From assembly GCA_963976435.1 (NCBI GenBank), contig CAXBKQ010000011.1, positions 62,001 through 126,000 of the forward strand: a stretch of DNA of 64,000 nt, written 5' to 3'. The position numbers were made by a program, and so were the translations under genes. Each line of letters opens with the position of its first letter. Position 1 is the stretch's first letter. The DNA is from CAKZNE01 sp963976435. Its GTDB lineage: Bacteria; Bacteroidota; Bacteroidia; Flavobacteriales; Schleiferiaceae. Below are positions 61,178 to 64,000 of the stretch, in pieces. Under the pieces are notes generated by a model. It did not search any database and was not told where the DNA came from. It worked only from the letters and a program-made list of their open reading frames with translations.

Positions 61178-63235
61178 TTAAAGCTTTGGCCATTGGATAA
61201 TGAATTTTGTTCCTTCTCCTAAATCCGATTCTATGCGAATCTCAGCGTTTTGATCTTCAATAATTTTTTTAACAATAGCCAGTCCTACCCCAGTGCTTTC
61301 ATAGGTATCTCGCGATTGTAAAGTTTGAAAAATAACAAAAACTTTTTCATGATATTGAGGATCAATTCCTGGGCCATTATCCTCCACAGTGAATTCATAA
61401 TACCTTCCTAAATCCTTCCAAGCAACAATTATTTGAGGTTCTGGATTATCATTGTATTTAATGGCATTGCTAATAAGATTGCTAAATATTTGTTCTATGG
61501 CAATAGGCTCAGAAAAAACATCAGGGAAGTCCTTGTCTAATTTCAGGTTAATATTTTTAGGAATTTCCAAATCGGCAATAATCTCTTCTATCACCTTTTG
61601 GCTTTCTACCATCCTTTTTTCAGATTTTGATCGTCCAGCTCTTGAGTATTGAAGAATACCATTTATCAAATTCTCCATTCTTTTTACTCTCCCTCTCAGC
61701 AATTGCATTTGCTCCTTATTTTCGGGGTTCATTATTTCTTCAAGATCTTCTTCTATCCATTCTGATAAATTATTGATCGCTCGAAGTGGAGCTTTTAAAT
61801 CATGGGAAACGATATAAGCAAATTTATCTAGCTCAGAATTTATCCTTTCTAAATCAAAAGCATATTTTTCCAATTGTTGTTCAGATTCTTTTCGGCTAGT
61901 AATATCCTGATGGGTTCCTATTATTCTTTTTGGACTGCCATCTTTTAAATAACTTAAAGCTTTACCATTTGCTAAAATCCACCGATACCCCCCTTCTTTG
62001 GATTTCATCCTAAACTCAGCAATATAATTGTCTACCTCACTACCTAAGTATTTTCCAATGGCTAGCCTTGCATTTTCTTTGTCATCAGGATGCAAAAGGT
62101 TTTCCCAGCTCGTAAAACTGTTTTTTATTTCATCTGGTTTATATCCAAGCATGGATTTCCATACATCTGAAAAATGAACTTGGTTTTCCTGAATATCCCA
62201 ATCCCATAGCCCATATTGATTGCCTTCCAATGCAAATTTGAGGGTTTGTCGAGCTTCCTCTAATTTTACTTCATCCTCCTTTTTAGAGCTAATATCAAGT
62301 TCAATGGCAATAAAACCTTCAATTTCATTTTCTTCATTTACCATTGGAGTTATGGAAATAGAAAGCCAATAGCCCCTTCCGTCTTTGGAATAATTATAGA
62401 CCTCTCCATTAAAAGACTTTTGTTGGAGAACTGCCTCTCGCATGGCCTTTTTTGTTTCGGGATTGGTTTCCGGACCTTGCAGAAAACTTCCAGGTGTTTT
62501 TCCAATTACCTCTTCTAGGCTATAAGCAGTAAGTTTGGAAAAGGCATCGTTTACCCAAGTGATTTTTCCTTCAACATCTGTTACCACAACAATATTGTCC
62601 GTTTTCCGAGCCACTAATGCCAATTTGTTAAGCTCTTGTTGGGCTTCAAAACGATCCGTAATATCGTTTAATGTTCCGCTATAGCCTGTAACATTTCCAT
62701 CTTTGTCCCTATCTAAACTTAGGAAAGCTTCGGCCCATTTTAGCTCAGCAGATTTGGTGATATACCTGGCTGTATATCGATTGGATTCCGAATTTCCCTT
62801 TAAAATTTCAAGTACCTGTTTAGCACTTTCTTCCCTATCTTCGGGGTGGATATGGGTTAGAAAACTTGTGCCGAGGCTATCTTCAACTTTATAACCAGTA
62901 ATCATTTCCCAGGCGGAATTTAAATAGGTCCAGTTGCCATTTAAATCAGTTTGAAAAATAATTTCCTGAACACTATTTACTATGGATTCTATTCGGCTAT
63001 TTAGCTCTTCTGCTTCTGCTGTTTTTCGAGCAATATTTTTTCTCAACTCCTCATTTACTCTAAAAAGTTCCTGGGAGCTTAGTTCAAGTGTGAGTTCAAG
63101 TTTATCCATATCCTCATTAAAGCCTTGGTAAGCTTCATTGATAGATAGTATAAATTCCTCGATTTTTGTGATATCGAAATCCTCTGGTAGATGTTTTTTT
63201 ATCTGCCTTCGGAGTAGTCTATGAAGGTTTTGCAT
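61178..63235 (-). CDS. Histidine kinase with three PAS domains
   Basis: The 685-residue soluble protein has a coiled coil (about 25-80), PAS1 (81-200), PAS2 (201-320), PAS3 (330-450), HisKA with His478 (YIVSHDLKAPLRAINNL) and a HATPase (NLISNAIKYND; VEDNGPGIDPQ; GVGLAIVKKI). PAS2 resembles a LOV core (PGSFLQGPET) but the photoreactive Cys is missing. Its ATG shares one base with the stop of the FIST gene, so the two proteins are made together and may form one sensor. Confidence 0.93.
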   Translation of the reverse strand: MQNLHRLLRRQIKKHLPEDFDITKIEEFILSINEAYQGFNEDMDKLELTLELSSQELFRVNEELRKNIARKTAEAEELNSRIESIVNSVQEIIFQTDLNGNWTYLNSAWEMITGYKVEDSLGTSFLTHIHPEDREESAKQVLEILKGNSESNRYTARYITKSAELKWAEAFLSLDRDKDGNVTGYSGTLNDITDRFEAQQELNKLALVARKTDNIVVVTDVEGKITWVNDAFSKLTAYSLEEVIGKTPGSFLQGPETNPETKKAMREAVLQQKSFNGEVYNYSKDGRGYWLSISITPMVNEENEIEGFIAIELDISSKKEDEVKLEEARQTLKFALEGNQYGLWDWDIQENQVHFSDVWKSMLGYKPDEIKNSFTSWENLLHPDDKENARLAIGKYLGSEVDNYIAEFRMKSKEGGYRWILANGKALSYLKDGSPKRIIGTHQDITSRKESEQQLEKYAFDLERINSELDKFAYIVSHDLKAPLRAINNLSEWIEEDLEEIMNPENKEQMQLLRGRVKRMENLINGILQYSRAGRSKSEKRMVESQKVIEEIIADLEIPKNINLKLDKDFPDVFSEPIAIEQIFSNLISNAIKYNDNPEPQIIVAWKDLGRYYEFTVEDNGPGIDPQYHEKVFVIFQTLQSRDTYESTGVGLAIVKKIIEDQNAEIRIESDLGEGTKFIIQWPKL

Positions 63236-64000
63236 TATTCAGCAAAGGTGGTTATGGTCATGGTTTGGTTATGAAGCTCGCATTTTGAGTTTTGGATGAA
63301 TGGGGCAATTTCTCCATAGGAGTAAAAGCCGCAGATAGAAACATCATCACCCACTACTTCTTGAACGGCCTCCACCTCTTCTTCTACTAACTGTTTTAAA
63401 ACTAATTTCCGCCCTACACAACTAATTAAAATCGCCAATTCTGGACGATGATCCGAATCTGTACTTACTTTAGCTGCGCCTTCAGCACCATTAATCAAGC
63501 GGTCTACATTTGCTTTCATTAATTTAACATAGGCCCCCTCAGGAATATCTCCTGCGAAAGTGAGACTTTGCTCCTTTTCGTCAATAGCCAAAATTGTACG
63601 TACTACAGGAGAGTCGTTTTCGCTGAGCCGCATACTCAAAGGAAAAAGCAGTCCGGATGAAGGAAGTTCCTTGGCCTGATCCCCTAAAAATGATTTATAT
63701 AATTCCAAAGCGGGTTTATGGTCAATTTCGTAAAGAACATTTGATTTAGATTTGGTAACAATTCTTTCAAGTCCAAAGGTGTCCCAACCTCCTAGAGAAC
63801 CATATCCTACCTTTAAATCTTCACCATAAAAACCAATTCCAACAACAATTTTATCGGAAACTTTACCAGAAGGGGCAATAACGAAGGTTTTCTTAAAATC
63901 CGGTCCATCTCCAGCTAAGCCTCCAGTAATAGCTATGTCTTCTGGAAGATCTTTTCTCATTCCGCTAACCAATTGACTACCATTGATATTTAAGCCATCA
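63235..64000 (-). CDS. FIST-domain signal sensor, 5' end outside the window
   Basis: The frame is open to the right edge of the window (255 codons visible, C-terminal part). It contains the FIST motif DGLNINGSQLVSGMRKDLP then ITGGLAGDGPDFKKTFV, and the FIST-C part up to EVVGDDVSICGFYSYGEIAPF and CELHNQTMT. FIST domains are proposed small-molecule (amino acid-like) sensors joined to kinases or other outputs. Here the output is the PAS kinase encoded next, with a one-base overlap. A Met-like TTG at 63972 is not the start. Confidence 0.9.
   Translation of the reverse strand, partial: DGLNINGSQLVSGMRKDLPEDIAITGGLAGDGPDFKKTFVIAPSGKVSDKIVVGIGFYGEDLKVGYGSLGGWDTFGLERIVTKSKSNVLYEIDHKPALELYKSFLGDQAKELPSSGLLFPLSMRLSENDSPVVRTILAIDEKEQSLTFAGDIPEGAYVKLMKANVDRLINGAEGAAKVSTDSDHRPELAILISCVGRKLVLKQLVEEEVEAVQEVVGDDVSICGFYSYGEIAPFIQNSKCELHNQTMTITTFAE

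Overview
The window is AT-rich, gene-dense chromosomal DNA from a member of the Bacteroidota, most likely a Flavobacteriales-like, free-living Gram-negative bacterium. Four things point there. Candidate promoters have the Bacteroidota form (TTG or TTTG about 18-20 nt before TAnnTTTG). Starts almost never have Shine-Dalgarno sequences. Three secreted proteins end in type IX secretion (T9SS) sorting domains with the YPNP motif. Several gene orders are typical of the phylum (ileS - DksA-like - lspA; flippase - dut - nucleotidyltransferase - TPR - DUF4292 - EnvC). I see no rRNA, tRNA, CRISPR array, insertion sequence, prophage or clear pseudogene. The genes at both edges are cut by the window.

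Layout. 1-6203 (minus) is an envelope operon: polysaccharide flippase, dUTPase, sugar nucleotidyltransferase, TPR protein, DUF4292 lipoprotein and an EnvC-like murein hydrolase activator cut by the left edge. 6412-9076 (plus) holds an M28 peptidase with a PDZ domain and gpsA. 9100-14348 holds a large BNR/VPS10-propeller protein facing an iodotyrosine-deiodinase-like nitroreductase, then an unknown secreted protein. 14358-19050 (minus) is uvrC, a patatin/BamA-like protein and a Crp/Fnr regulator. 19071-20617 has a Nudix hydrolase and a serine hydrolase. 20897-27794 (minus) is a tripartite RND efflux operon with its TetR regulator and an intrinsic terminator. 27945-31565 (plus) has asnS, rpoN and a PAP2-like membrane protein. 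31562-38543 (minus) has ileS, a DksA-like protein, lspA, a phosphosugar isomerase, lipB and a barrel protein.

38835-46215 (plus) starts with a small barrel protein, followed by a propeller-type sensor kinase, a LuxR-type response regulator and two secreted proteins. A 15-nt element recurs at the same spacing in the two promoter regions after the kinase gene. 46305-47639 (minus) encodes a T9SS adhesin-like protein. 47784-53462 (plus) is a six-gene operon: TetR regulator, LolA-like carrier, two FtsX-type permeases, LolD-type ATPase and a DUF1302-like barrel. I regard it as the best candidate here for a poorly described envelope-spanning exporter. It is followed by a third T9SS protein. 54357-57622 (minus) is an antiporter, RidA and an orphan P-loop ATPase. 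57758-58611 (plus) is a cobalamin adenosyltransferase and a DUF2795 protein. 58682-64000 (minus) is a signalling operon of FIST sensor (cut at the right edge), three-PAS histidine kinase, stand-alone receiver and hybrid kinase.

The main themes are envelope construction and traffic, efflux, signal transduction and housekeeping. The most notable points are an IleRS whose HIGH motif reads GIHH (the form linked to mupirocin hyper-resistance), a dehalogenase-like enzyme with the full substrate-lid triad, the LolA/FtsX/LolD/barrel operon, and the promoter element shared by the response regulator gene and its downstream secreted operon.
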